This document shows positions 57,064-64,000 of a stretch of DNA of 64,000 nucleotides, piece after piece (within the stretch, counting starts at the first letter, position 1; each line of letters starts with the position of its first letter). The translations under genes and the position numbers were made by a program. The DNA comes from DASUPK01 sp963695805 (GTDB lineage: Bacteria > Actinomycetota > Thermoleophilia > Solirubrobacterales > 70-9), in assembly GCA_963695805.1 (NCBI GenBank), contig CAVOHV010000002.1, positions 124,001 to 188,000 of the forward strand, in the 5' to 3' direction. Under the pieces are notes generated by a model that did no database searches, was not told where the DNA came from, and saw only the letters and a list, made by a program, of their open reading frames with translations.

Positions 57064-57938
57064 CCCGCAGCCGCGACCCTGGCGGGGGCTTCGACCTCGA
57101 TCTCCTGCGTCTCCGCGGCCATCTCGATCGCCCCGTTCGGCCCGCCGAGGTCGGTCCAGCGCTCCTCTGCGCTTTCGTGGAAGCGATCGAGGAAGTCGTC
57201 GGAGTGCAGCGGGTCGTGGTGGAAGAGCATCAGGCGGCGGGCCTCGACCCGCCGCGCGAAGGTGAGGGTGTCGGTGAGCTTCGAGTGGCCCCAACCGACA
57301 TGCTCGGGGTACTCCTCGTCGGTGTACTGGCAGTCGTGGATCAGCAGGTCGGCGTCGCGGGCGAGGTCGAATCCAGAGATCCACTCCGGCTCGAGGGTCT
57401 CGAGAGCCGCACCGAGCCCGGGCTCGTGGTCGGAGATGTAGGTCAGGCTGGTGTCGCCGTCCGTCACCCGGTAGCCGAGGGTGGGACCGCGGTGGGTGAC
57501 CGCCTCGGCCCGAATCTTGGCCGGGCCGATCTCCCACTCGGTCGCGGGCGTATCGCGGAAGTTGACGTCGCAGGGAAGCTCGCGGACCTCGACCGGGGAG
57601 AGCGGCGCTGAGATGTAGCGCCCGATCCGCTCCTCCAGGGAGGCCTCGGGCGAGGAGGGGCCCCAGATCGTGATCTGGGACTCGGAGCGAAAGCACGGCG
57701 CGAAGAACATCAGGCCCTGGATGTGGTCGAGGTGGAGGTGGGTAAGCAGGATGTTGATCTTCGGCAGCTGCTTGGCGATCCCGACACCCAGGCTGCGGAT
57801 GCCCGTTCCCGCGTCGATGATCAGGGTCGAGCCGTCCGAGAGCCCCAGCTCGACGCAGGAGGTGTTGCCGCCGTAGCGATTCATCTCGGGGCCCGGAGCC
57901 GGGACCGATCCCCGCGCACCCCACACCTTGACCTTCAT
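57060..57938 (-). CDS. MBL-fold phosphodiesterase-like hydrolase
   Basis: 292 residues. WGARGSVPAPGPEMNRYGGN (typical of the PhnP/RNase Z-like subgroup), the metal motif LTHLHLDHIQG, then SDHEPG, LLIHDCQYT, and FHHDP, providing the remaining histidines and aspartate. Likely a dinuclear-metal phosphodiesterase acting on a cyclic phosphate or nucleotide. ATG 57936-57938 follows AGCAGGTGAAAACG. Its neighbour upstream is a PAS protein. Confidence 0.88.
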   Translation of the reverse strand: MKVKVWGARGSVPAPGPEMNRYGGNTSCVELGLSDGSTLIIDAGTGIRSLGVGIAKQLPKINILLTHLHLDHIQGLMFFAPCFRSESQITIWGPSSPEASLEERIGRYISAPLSPVEVRELPCDVNFRDTPATEWEIGPAKIRAEAVTHRGPTLGYRVTDGDTSLTYISDHEPGLGAALETLEPEWISGFDLARDADLLIHDCQYTDEEYPEHVGWGHSKLTDTLTFARRVEARRLMLFHHDPLHSDDFLDRFHESAEERWTDLGGPNGAIEMAAETQEIEVEAPARVAAAG

Positions 57939-57982
57939 CTCGTTTTCACCTGCTCCTCTCTCTTTCCGGAGCCTATCGGCCT

Positions 57983-58384
57983 CTAATCCCCGTCGCGTGA
58001 GTTTCGTGCCCAGAAGAAGATCATCGCCCCCTCCTGGCCTCCCTCGGCGACGATCGGCATCGCGCTCGCCTCGATCTCATACTCGTCGCCTCTCACCGAT
58101 CGGATCTTGAAGTGGCCATGTGCCGGCTTACCTTGGCGGAGGGCCTTGGTCATCGCTCGTTCCTCGATCGGCATGAGCTCACCGCCCTCCCCGTACGGCG
58201 AGAGCGTGCGGGCCCAGTCCTTTGCCTCCATGCGTCCCGACTCCTCGAACGAGATACCGAGGATCGCTCCGGCGGCCTCGTTGTAGAAGATCAGCGCGCC
58301 GCTCTCGTCGACCAGGAAGGCCGGCGTGGAGAGGCTGGTGAGGAAATTCCGAGCGAGGATCAGCTCGAGCGGCTTCTGCGCCAT
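57983..58384 (-). CDS. PAS-domain sensor protein
   Basis: 133 residues, a single PAS domain: SLSTPAFLVDESGALIFYNE, AAGAILGISFEESGRMEAKD, AHGHFKIRSVRGDEYEIEAS and a C-terminal strand. There is no output domain, so it may be a stand-alone sensor subunit for a partner. ATG 58382-58384 with GGGAGAC upstream is preferred to an ATG nine bases earlier. It is divergent from the secreted protein at 58417. Confidence 0.88.
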   Translation of the reverse strand: MAQKPLELILARNFLTSLSTPAFLVDESGALIFYNEAAGAILGISFEESGRMEAKDWARTLSPYGEGGELMPIEERAMTKALRQGKPAHGHFKIRSVRGDEYEIEASAMPIVAEGGQEGAMIFFWARNSRDGD

Positions 58385-58416
58385 CGAGCACAAGTCTCCC
58401 GTATGCTCGCCGGCGG

Positions 58417-60033
58417 ATGCGCTACAGGGGTTGCGGGGCTCGAGCAGTACTGATCGCGACGCTGACGGTGGTCGCGTGCTCGGTGTGCGCCAGCGTCGCC
58501 GGGGCTCAGACGCCAGGGCTCCCCGTCGTGCCGATTCCGGACCTCGAGCGCTCCCTGGTCCCGCAGTTCGAAGGCGCGACGGCCAGCCCGAACCCGGTCG
58601 ATGGTGGACCGGCGCCGCCGCGCAACCCGTTCATGGCCCCGAACCCGCGAAACAACATCCACGACGACCCCTACATGAGCGACACCTACAGGCTCCCGGG
58701 CCCGCTCGGGGATGGCGCCGAGCCCTCCTCGCTCAACATGCCGCCTCGCGAGTGCGGTTCGATCACCTTCGACTCGGCCGGTCGCATCGTGACCGTCTGC
58801 GTCGGCCTCGACCGGCCGGTCCTTGCCCTGCTCGATCCGCACACGCTCCAGACCCTGGCCGCCATGCCCCTGCCGCTCCGCAACGTGAGCCCGGGCGGCA
58901 ACCCGTTCACCGACTTCTCCGGCGGGGGCTACTTCTACCTCGACCAGCACGACCGGGCGGTGGTCCCGACGACCGACCGCCACGTCCTCGTCGTCTCGAT
59001 CACGAACGGGCCCGGCCTCCAGGTGAGTGCCGACTACGACCTCAGCAGCAGGATTCCCGCGGGCGAGGGGGTCGTCTCCGTCCTCCCCGACTGGCACGGC
59101 CTGCTCTGGTTCGTCACACGCGGAGGGATGGTCGGGACGATCGACCGGGGCAACGGCGCGGTACGCACGATGAGGCTCAAGGGCGAGGGGATCTCCAACT
59201 CCTTCGCCGTCGACGAGACCGGGGGCGTCTACGTCGTCTCCGACAGGGCGCTCTACCGGTTCGACGCCAAATCGAACGGCGGTCCCGCGCTGAGCTGGCG
59301 CGTCGCCTACCCGAACTCCGGGATCCACAAGCCCGGCCAGAGCGACGCCGGCTCAGGAACGACGCCGACCCTCATGGGGAGCAACTGGGTGGCGATCACC
59401 GACAACGCGGACCCGATGGACGTGGTCGTCTACAGGCGGGCCATCAGGCTGCGAGGGCACAGGCAAAAGAAGCGGGCGCGCTCCGCCGGGCGCAGGGGCA
59501 AGGCGAAGAGGAAGGCGAAGGCGCGCCTCGTCTGCTCGGCCCCCGTGTTCGACAAGGGGGCGGGCTCGACAGACAACTCCCTGATCGGGACGAACCGGTC
59601 GCTGGTCGCCGAGAACAACTACGGCTATCAGATCGGCGCCGGCGACCTGAGCGGCGGCAGCACCGTCGCCGGCCTGACGCGGATCGACGTGGTCACGAAG
59701 AAGCCGAAGAAGGGCGGGACGGGCCGCGAGCGGAGGGGACGGGCGAAGTTCCGCTGCCGCACCGCCTGGGCCAGCAACGAGCGCGCGCCCTCGGTCGTGC
59801 CCAAGCTCTCGCTCAGCAACGGGCTGGTCTACACCTACACGCGTCCAGCGCGATCGGACGGCATCGACGCCTGGTACCTGACCACGCTCGATTTCCGCAC
59901 CGGTCGTACGGTCTATCGCCGCCTCGCCGGCACCGGTTTCGGCTTCAACAACAACTACGCCCCCGTGACGCTCGGGCCGGACGGCACGGCCTATGTCGGC
60001 GTCCTCGGGGGCGTGGTTGCTTTCCCTAGGTGA
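58417..60033 (+). CDS. Secreted beta-propeller-like protein with two lysine/arginine-rich insertions
   Basis: 538 residues. Signal peptide (AVLIATLTVVACSVCASVAG, cleavage near AQTP), then repeated beta segments (ECGSITFDSAGRIVTVCVGL, HVLVVSITNGPGLQVSADYD, NSFAVDETGGVYVVSDRALY) suggesting a propeller or quinoprotein-like fold of unknown family. Two highly basic inserts, about 345-372 (GHRQKKRARSAGRRGKAK) and about 427-450 (KKPKKGGTGRERRGRAK), interrupt it. The basic inserts may bind nucleic acid or polyanions outside the cell. TATGCT (58402-58407) lies nine bases before the ATG. Confidence 0.7.
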   Translation: MRYRGCGARAVLIATLTVVACSVCASVAGAQTPGLPVVPIPDLERSLVPQFEGATASPNPVDGGPAPPRNPFMAPNPRNNIHDDPYMSDTYRLPGPLGDGAEPSSLNMPPRECGSITFDSAGRIVTVCVGLDRPVLALLDPHTLQTLAAMPLPLRNVSPGGNPFTDFSGGGYFYLDQHDRAVVPTTDRHVLVVSITNGPGLQVSADYDLSSRIPAGEGVVSVLPDWHGLLWFVTRGGMVGTIDRGNGAVRTMRLKGEGISNSFAVDETGGVYVVSDRALYRFDAKSNGGPALSWRVAYPNSGIHKPGQSDAGSGTTPTLMGSNWVAITDNADPMDVVVYRRAIRLRGHRQKKRARSAGRRGKAKRKAKARLVCSAPVFDKGAGSTDNSLIGTNRSLVAENNYGYQIGAGDLSGGSTVAGLTRIDVVTKKPKKGGTGRERRGRAKFRCRTAWASNERAPSVVPKLSLSNGLVYTYTRPARSDGIDAWYLTTLDFRTGRTVYRRLAGTGFGFNNNYAPVTLGPDGTAYVGVLGGVVAFPR

Positions 60034-60048
60034 CTGGATAGCCCTAGG

Positions 60049-60486
60049 TCAGTTGACGGTGATCTCGCCCTCCATGCCCATCTCCTTGTGGCCGTCCACC
60101 GGGCAGTAGAACTCGTACTTCCCGGGCGGCAGGTTCACCGTCATCGTGCCGCTCTGGCCGGGCGAGACATCACCCTCGATCTCCTGGTCCTGACCGTTCA
60201 CATCCTCGATCTCGAGGGAGTGGGGGTTCTGACCGTCGTTGGTCAGCTTGAAGGTGACGTCGCCTGACTTGACGGTCGGATCCGAGGGGTCGAACTTGAA
60301 ATCGGCGGCGGTCATGTCGACTGTCTGGCCGCCGCCGGCCGCGCCGCCGGTCGTCGAGGCCTCTGTCGCCCCCGCTGTCTCGGCGCTGGTGCTGTTGTCG
60401 TCATCGCCACCACCGCAGCCCGCGATGGGCACGGCGACCGCGACTGCGATCACGAACAACGCTGCGAAACGTCGGTTGAACCGCAT
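60049..60486 (-). CDS. Cupredoxin-domain lipoprotein
   Basis: 145 residues. Lipobox VPIAGCGGG, a low-complexity Thr/Ala/Gly linker, then a cupredoxin domain with the type 1 copper ligands His (NPHSLEIE), Cys, His and Met (YEFYCPVDGHKEMGMEG). A membrane-anchored, blue-copper-like protein for electron transfer or copper handling. ATG 60484-60486 has GGAGGTGTGG just upstream. Confidence 0.9.
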   Translation of the reverse strand: MRFNRRFAALFVIAVAVAVPIAGCGGGDDDNSTSAETAGATEASTTGGAAGGGQTVDMTAADFKFDPSDPTVKSGDVTFKLTNDGQNPHSLEIEDVNGQDQEIEGDVSPGQSGTMTVNLPPGKYEFYCPVDGHKEMGMEGEITVN

Positions 60487-60601
60487 CCACACCTCCACTG
60501 CGTCGTAGGGATTGACCGCGATTTGCGGCCTGCCGAAGCTCCTACGCGCGGGGGCCGGTGACGGATTGGGCGTTGAGCGCCCGTGCCTGAGAGGCGGCGA
60601 T

Positions 60602-60629
60602 CCTCGGCCGGATCAGACCCCGGCCGAGG
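60602..60629. terminator. Ten-base-pair hairpin after the DUF5679 gene
   Basis: CCTCGGCCGG (60602-60611) and CCGGCCGAGG (60620-60629) flank an eight-base loop, just after the stop of the DUF5679 gene on the minus strand. No T run, so it could be a Rho-dependent or processing site. Confidence 0.4.
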
Positions 60630-60647
60630 TCGCACGGAGAGCCAGAG

Positions 60648-60794
60648 CTAGGCGAGCTTCCCGATCTTGAAGATCTTGGTTCCGCAGTCCGGGCAGGTGC
60701 CCTGAATCGCCGGACGACCGTTCTTCATCGTTACCTGCTGCGGTTCCTTGATCTCGACCTTCTTGCGTTCCTTGACGCAGTAGCCCTCAGGCAT
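60648..60794 (-). CDS. DUF5679 small zinc-ribbon-like protein (48 aa)
   Basis: 48 residues with the DUF5679 sequence KVEIKEPQQVTMKNGRPAIQ and GTCPDCGTKIFKIG. A perfect AAAGGAGGT ribosome site precedes the ATG. As I recall the family, an N-terminal CxxC (YCVKCR) pairs with the C-terminal CPxCG; here the segment reads YCVKERK, so the second cysteine is missing. Zinc binding would then use three cysteines. Function unknown. Confidence 0.85.
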   Translation of the reverse strand: MPEGYCVKERKKVEIKEPQQVTMKNGRPAIQGTCPDCGTKIFKIGKLA

Positions 60795-60893
60795 CGAGGA
60801 CCTCCTTTCGAGAGCCGATTCCGCGGATCACGCTAGAGCACCCAGCGGACGCGCGGTGCTTTACGCCTGCGGATTAGTGGCAATCACCACTAA

Positions 60894-61565
60894 CTAGGGG
60901 TTCTTGCCGTTGTTGGGCGTGGTCGTGGTGGTGGCCGCGCCCGGCGCTGTCGGCGCCACTCCCGGCGTCGTCGTAGTCGCCGCATTCTTCTGGAGCGCGC
61001 CCGCTGCGACCTGGCTCTGCAGGGTGGCGATGTTCGCCGCCGCCTGGGCCTGCTGCTTCTGCTGGTTCGCGATCGACTGCTGGAGCTGGGCGATGGAGGC
61101 ATTCAGGGCGTTCTGCGTGTCCTTGCTGTTCTTCGTGACCGCGCCCTGCAGGGAATTCACCCTGTTGGTGAGGGCGTCCAGGTCCTTCTTCGTGGCGCTG
61201 TCCGAGTGGGTGGTGAGCCCGAAGTAGAGCGCCGCGCCCGCCGCACCGAGTGCGAGCAGCAGGGCGAGCCCGCCGAAGTAGGTGATCCGCGCCTGCTTGC
61301 GCTCGATGTCGGCCATCCAGCCCTGCAGGCCCTCGATGCGCTCCTGGAGGTTGGGCTGGGGCTTCGCGCCCTCGGCCGGCTTGGCCGCGGCCGGCTTTTC
61401 AGCCGTCGGCTGCGCCGCCTGGGCCGCCGTCTCCTTGGTGGCCGCCGCCTCCGTGCCATTCCCGTGCTCGGCTGACTGCGCGGGCTTCGTGGTGGTCGTC
61501 CTCTCGCTCGCGGCGCGCGAGGCGCGCCCCGGCCGGGTGACCCTAGGCATGCGGATACGAGGCAT
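60894..61565 (-). CDS. Membrane-anchored alanine-rich coiled-coil protein
   Basis: 223 residues. A basic start, an alanine/proline-rich cytoplasmic stretch (about 20-75), an amphipathic helix (LQERIEGLQGWMADIERKQA), one membrane helix (ITYFGGLALLLALGAAGAAL, about 95-115), then a long coiled coil ending in a Thr/Pro/Ala tail. ATG 61563-61565 has GCAGGAGGATC (AGGAGG) upstream, so the ATG seven codons further upstream is less likely. Function unknown. Confidence 0.65.
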   Translation of the reverse strand: MPRIRMPRVTRPGRASRAASERTTTTKPAQSAEHGNGTEAAATKETAAQAAQPTAEKPAAAKPAEGAKPQPNLQERIEGLQGWMADIERKQARITYFGGLALLLALGAAGAALYFGLTTHSDSATKKDLDALTNRVNSLQGAVTKNSKDTQNALNASIAQLQQSIANQQKQQAQAAANIATLQSQVAAGALQKNAATTTTPGVAPTAPGAATTTTTPNNGKNP

Positions 61566-61639
61566 GATCCTCCTGCCGTCTGGCATGGTCGAATCCTAGA
61601 CCGCGCCCGAGGGGCGCCGCGCCGTACCATTTCGAGATT

Positions 61640-61708
61640 CGAGGGTGCTCCGCAGATGCGAGGGTGCGCCGCCAGGCGCAACCCGTTTCATCAGCGAGGA
61701 GCAACCCG
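61640..61708. repeat. REP-like palindromic repeat, nested double copy
   Basis: An inner 27-base unit CGAGGGTGCGCC-GCCA-GGCGCAACCCG (61659-61685) sits inside outer half-units CGAGGGTGCTCC (61640-61651) and GGAGCAACCCG (61698-61708). Relative to 48165-48191 the stem pair T-A is replaced by G-C, keeping the hairpin, so structure is conserved. Confidence 0.7.
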
Positions 61709-61754
61709 TTTTATCGCAAAGCCGTCCACATCCCCCGACAAGGAGACTCAAGAG

Positions 61755-62918
61755 ATGCCCGAAGCAGTGATCGTCGACACCATCCGCACGCCCATCGGCA
61801 GGGCATTCAAGGGTTCCCTCGCCCAGCTGCGCCCCGACGAGCTGGGCGCCTTCGTGGTCGACGAGCTGCTGGAGCGGAATCCGGAGGTCCAGCCGTCATC
61901 GGTCGAGGATGTCTTCTGCGGCTGCGGCATGCCGCAGGGCCTGCAGGCCTTCAACATCGCCCGCATCATGGTCCTGCTCTCGGAGAAGCTGCCCGAGACC
62001 GTGAACGGCGTGACCATGTCGCGCTACTGCGCCTCCAGCCTGGACTCGATCAGGCACGCGGCCAACGCGGTGCGCGCCGGACAGGGCGACACCTACATCG
62101 CCGCCGGCGTCGAGTGGGTGAGCCGCTACAACGAGCGCACGGAGCCCGCTGGCGTCGCCGACCAGAACGAGAAGCTCCAGGGCAATGACGGGACTCCCAA
62201 CGCCTACATCGACATGGGCATCACCGCGGTCAATGTGGCCAAGCGCTACGAGGTCAGCCGCGCCGACATGGACAAGTACGCGCAGCGCTCCCAGGAGCTC
62301 GCGGTGCGGTCCCAGGAGGACGGGTTCTTCGACCGTGAGATCGTCCCAGTCACGCTTCCCGACGGCACCGAGGTGGCGAAGGACGATGGCCCCCGCCCCA
62401 GCTCCACCCTGGAGAAGCTCTCGGAGTTGCCCGAGGCCTTCGAGGGTGGTGGCGGCGTGACCGCCGGCAACTCGTGCCCGCTCAATGACGGGGCGGCGGC
62501 GGTGCTGGTGATGTCGGAGGACCGCGCCGAGGAGCTCGGCTTGAAGCCGCGGGCACGGATCGGCATGGCCGCCACGCACGGCAACGAGCCGGAGTACATG
62601 GGCGTCGCCCCGATCGGCGCGATCAAGAAGGTGCTCGATCGCGGCGGAAAGACCATCAAGGACGTTGACGTGGTCGAGCTCAACGAGGCGTTCGCCGCCC
62701 AGGTGATCCCGATCATGGCCGAGTGCGACATCCCGCTGGAGAAGATGAACACGCACGGCGGGGCGATCGCTCTCGGGCACCCGTTCGGAATGACCGGCGC
62801 CCGGATCATGGGCACCCTGCTCAACGTGATGGAGACCGACGACCACCAGCTCGGTCTCGAGACGATGTGCGTCGCCGGCGGCCAGGGCGAGGCGATGTTG
62901 GTCGAGCGCCTGAACTAG
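61755..62918 (+). CDS. Thiolase (acetyl-CoA acyltransferase)
   Basis: 387 residues. Active-site Cys92 in TMSRYCASSLDSI, His342 in ALGHPFGMTGAR, Cys372 in CVAGGQGEAM: the full catalytic set. It performs the last step of beta-oxidation or the reverse condensation; FadA/FadI-type from the sequence RTPIGRAFKGSLAQLRPDEL. ATG 61755 follows AAGGAGACTCAAGAG. It precedes a convergent TetR gene by five bases. Confidence 0.95.
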   Translation: MPEAVIVDTIRTPIGRAFKGSLAQLRPDELGAFVVDELLERNPEVQPSSVEDVFCGCGMPQGLQAFNIARIMVLLSEKLPETVNGVTMSRYCASSLDSIRHAANAVRAGQGDTYIAAGVEWVSRYNERTEPAGVADQNEKLQGNDGTPNAYIDMGITAVNVAKRYEVSRADMDKYAQRSQELAVRSQEDGFFDREIVPVTLPDGTEVAKDDGPRPSSTLEKLSELPEAFEGGGGVTAGNSCPLNDGAAAVLVMSEDRAEELGLKPRARIGMAATHGNEPEYMGVAPIGAIKKVLDRGGKTIKDVDVVELNEAFAAQVIPIMAECDIPLEKMNTHGGAIALGHPFGMTGARIMGTLLNVMETDDHQLGLETMCVAGGQGEAMLVERLN

Positions 62919-62923
62919 CTGAA

Positions 62924-63538
62924 CTAAGCGGCGCGAAGCCCCTCGATCAGCTGGATCAGCCCCTGCTCCACCTCGGCGCGGGCCTTGCGCGGTTGGTCGG
63001 AGTAGGCGGTCACGAACGCCGCCTCGGAGAGGGCGGCGACGAAGAGGTGGGCCATCGGCTCGACGGCGATCGGCCGCAGAACCCCGGCATCGACGGCTCC
63101 CTGGAGCGCTGCGCGGGTCAGGCCGAGGCCGTGGCGATTGTCGATCTCCCGCCACTCCTGCCAGCCGAGGACCGAGGGCGCGTCCGTGAGGGCGATCTGC
63201 TTCACAGCCGGCTCCTCGCAGGCGTCGAGGAACGAGCGCATGCCGGCGAGCATCAGTTCCCAAGGATCTTCCGTCGCCTCCATGCGGGCGCCAATCCGCT
63301 CCATCAGCTCGGCCTCGACGCGTTCGAAGACGGCGCGGAAGAGGTCGCGCTTGTCGGCAAAGTGGTGGTAGAGCGCCCCGCGGGTGACCTTGGCGCGCGT
63401 GACGATCTCCTCGGTCCCGACCCCGGCGTAGCCACGCTTGGTGAACAGCTCGAGCGCTGCCTGGACGAGCGCGTCGCGAGTCGCCTGCGCCTCCGCCTCG
63501 CGGCGGCCGGGGCGGGGGGTGGTTGAGGCAGTTGACAT
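62924..63538 (-). CDS. TetR/AcrR-family regulator
   Basis: 204 residues: HTH segment LVQAALELFTKRGYAGVGTE, EIVTRAKVTRGALYHHFADK, then a helical ligand domain. Its stop faces the thiolase stop. TAACCT (63548-63553) on the minus strand is nine bases before the ATG. An imperfect dyad ACATACA/CTGCAGGTT covers the start. It may control its neighbour or distant genes. Confidence 0.92.
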   Translation of the reverse strand: MSTASTTPRPGRREAEAQATRDALVQAALELFTKRGYAGVGTEEIVTRAKVTRGALYHHFADKRDLFRAVFERVEAELMERIGARMEATEDPWELMLAGMRSFLDACEEPAVKQIALTDAPSVLGWQEWREIDNRHGLGLTRAALQGAVDAGVLRPIAVEPMAHLFVAALSEAAFVTAYSDQPRKARAEVEQGLIQLIEGLRAA

Positions 63539-63631
63539 ACAGGCTGCAGGTTAAAGCGCGACCTACCCGTAACCCCACGGTGTTGGCCGTCGCTCTCAGG
63601 AGAGACAGTGTTCAGCTAGGAAGGGAAGACG

Positions 63632-64000
63632 ATGCGAAAGCTGCTCAGCGCGATCGCGGTCGGGGTGCTCGCCAGCTCATTCGTGGTGTCTACCACCGCG
63701 ATCGGGAAGGGCCCCAAGTCGCCCAAGCAGGCGGCCGGATCGCTCTCGGTGGTGGCCACCCCGAGCACGCTCGCTGCCGCCGACGCGACGACGACCGTGA
63801 CCGGCAACCTGATGTCGAATTCCGGCTGCCGCAAGGACCGCCTCGTCCGCTTCGCGTACACCGGAACCGGCGGGACGACGCAGCTCGCTCAGACCACGGA
63901 GACCCGCCCGAATGGCGACTTCACCGTCGCCCTGCCGCGGCCGGCGGACACCGCGCCCGCGACGGTGACGCTGCAGGTGAGCGTCGATCAGGCGGATCGC
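63632..64000 (+). CDS. Secreted protein, N-terminal part (gene runs off the right edge)
   Basis: A signal peptide (RKLLSAIAVGVLASSFVVST) followed by a beta-rich sequence with Thr/Ala-rich segments (SLSVVATPSTLAAADATTTV, LVRFAYTGTGGTTQLAQTTE, TVTLQVSVDQAD). The GGAAGGGAAGACG ribosome site is good. 123 codons are visible; the stop lies beyond the window. It resembles bacterial immunoglobulin-like surface proteins; no family assigned. Confidence 0.7.
   Translation, partial: MRKLLSAIAVGVLASSFVVSTTAIGKGPKSPKQAAGSLSVVATPSTLAAADATTTVTGNLMSNSGCRKDRLVRFAYTGTGGTTQLAQTTETRPNGDFTVALPRPADTAPATVTLQVSVDQADR

Noticed and set aside
1..64000. tRNA, rRNA, CRISPR, integrase or transposase genes
   Set aside because: Reading both strands I found no cloverleaf, no regularly spaced repeats and no catalytic motifs of mobile-element enzymes. 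Absence is by eye only; tRNAscan-SE, minced and ISfinder searches would settle it.

Overview
The window is very GC-rich and densely packed, with coding sequence on both strands, frequent GTG and some TTG starts, and many start/stop overlaps of the ATGA, GTGA and TGATG type. It looks like chromosomal actinobacterial DNA. An inferred placement is Thermoleophilia (Solirubrobacterales or a relative), because it combines a SnoaL-like protein beginning MSQENVELVR, F420-type enzymes (an LLM oxidoreductase and a Ddn-like protein), a wax ester synthase/DGAT, a DUF5679 protein and many apparently leaderless genes. I see no rRNA, tRNA, CRISPR array, phage gene, transposase or plasmid function. No gene-free stretch exceeds about 300 bases; the longest are 52390-52635 (palindrome plus cold-shock promoter and leader), 24963-25195 (nothing recognised) and 49505-49728 (candidate structured RNA).

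Region by region. 1-9.4 kb: start of an APC permease, a DnaQ-like exonuclease coupled to a cNMP/CBS/DUF294 protein, a STAS anti-anti-sigma protein, a tandem pair of unknown paralogs, a membrane GGDEF-EAL enzyme, small unknowns and a fatty-acid desaturase. 9.5-17.7 kb: a PucR-type regulator divergent from the desaturase, an OmpR/histidine kinase pair, and a MoxR-DUF58-transglutaminase operon. 17.8-24.5 kb: a lipid-type cluster (acyl-CoA dehydrogenase, alpha/beta hydrolase, truncated membrane protein) divergent from one TetR gene and followed by a second. Both TetR genes are preceded by clear dyads, and a similar half-site lies near a broken SCP2 gene. 24.5-34.9 kb: mostly single housekeeping or stress genes (aquaporin, LLM oxidoreductase, PRC-barrel, M32 carboxypeptidase, Ddn-like, catalase-like, DCC). 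34.9-39.3 kb: a DrrA/DrrB-type ABC exporter with a divergent, frameshifted MarR gene, then an AI-2E-family permease.

39.3-52.4 kb: frameshifted GNAT, VOC and MsrA genes, an alpha/beta hydrolase, a Fur regulator divergent from a VIT-family iron/manganese transporter, an acyl-CoA carboxylase carboxyltransferase, an operon of WS/DGAT, LigD-type phosphoesterase and methylmalonate-semialdehyde dehydrogenase, DUF429 and NUDIX genes, and a candidate structured RNA ending in a strong intrinsic terminator. 52.4-64 kb: cold-shock protein with a tiny basic partner, a calcium-binding repeat protein beside a truncated relative, monoamine-oxidase-like and amidase genes, an MBL hydrolase, a PAS protein, a large secreted protein with lysine/arginine-rich inserts, a cupredoxin lipoprotein, thiolase with TetR, and the start of a secreted protein.

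The features most worth a second look are: (1) the 49555-49730 segment, whose hairpins appear to form a 7-bp loop-loop contact before a perfect terminator; (2) a 27-nt palindromic repeat at 48165-48191 and nested at 61640-61708 with a compensatory stem change, one copy encoding the N-terminus of a protein; (3) four otherwise intact genes each broken by one extra base; (4) a recurrent TANNNT - 6 to 8 nt - start-codon arrangement indicating leaderless mRNAs; and (5) compact divergent control regions at 20.8, 21.5, 37.6, 39.8 and 42.5 kb. I found no complete new defence or biosynthetic system.
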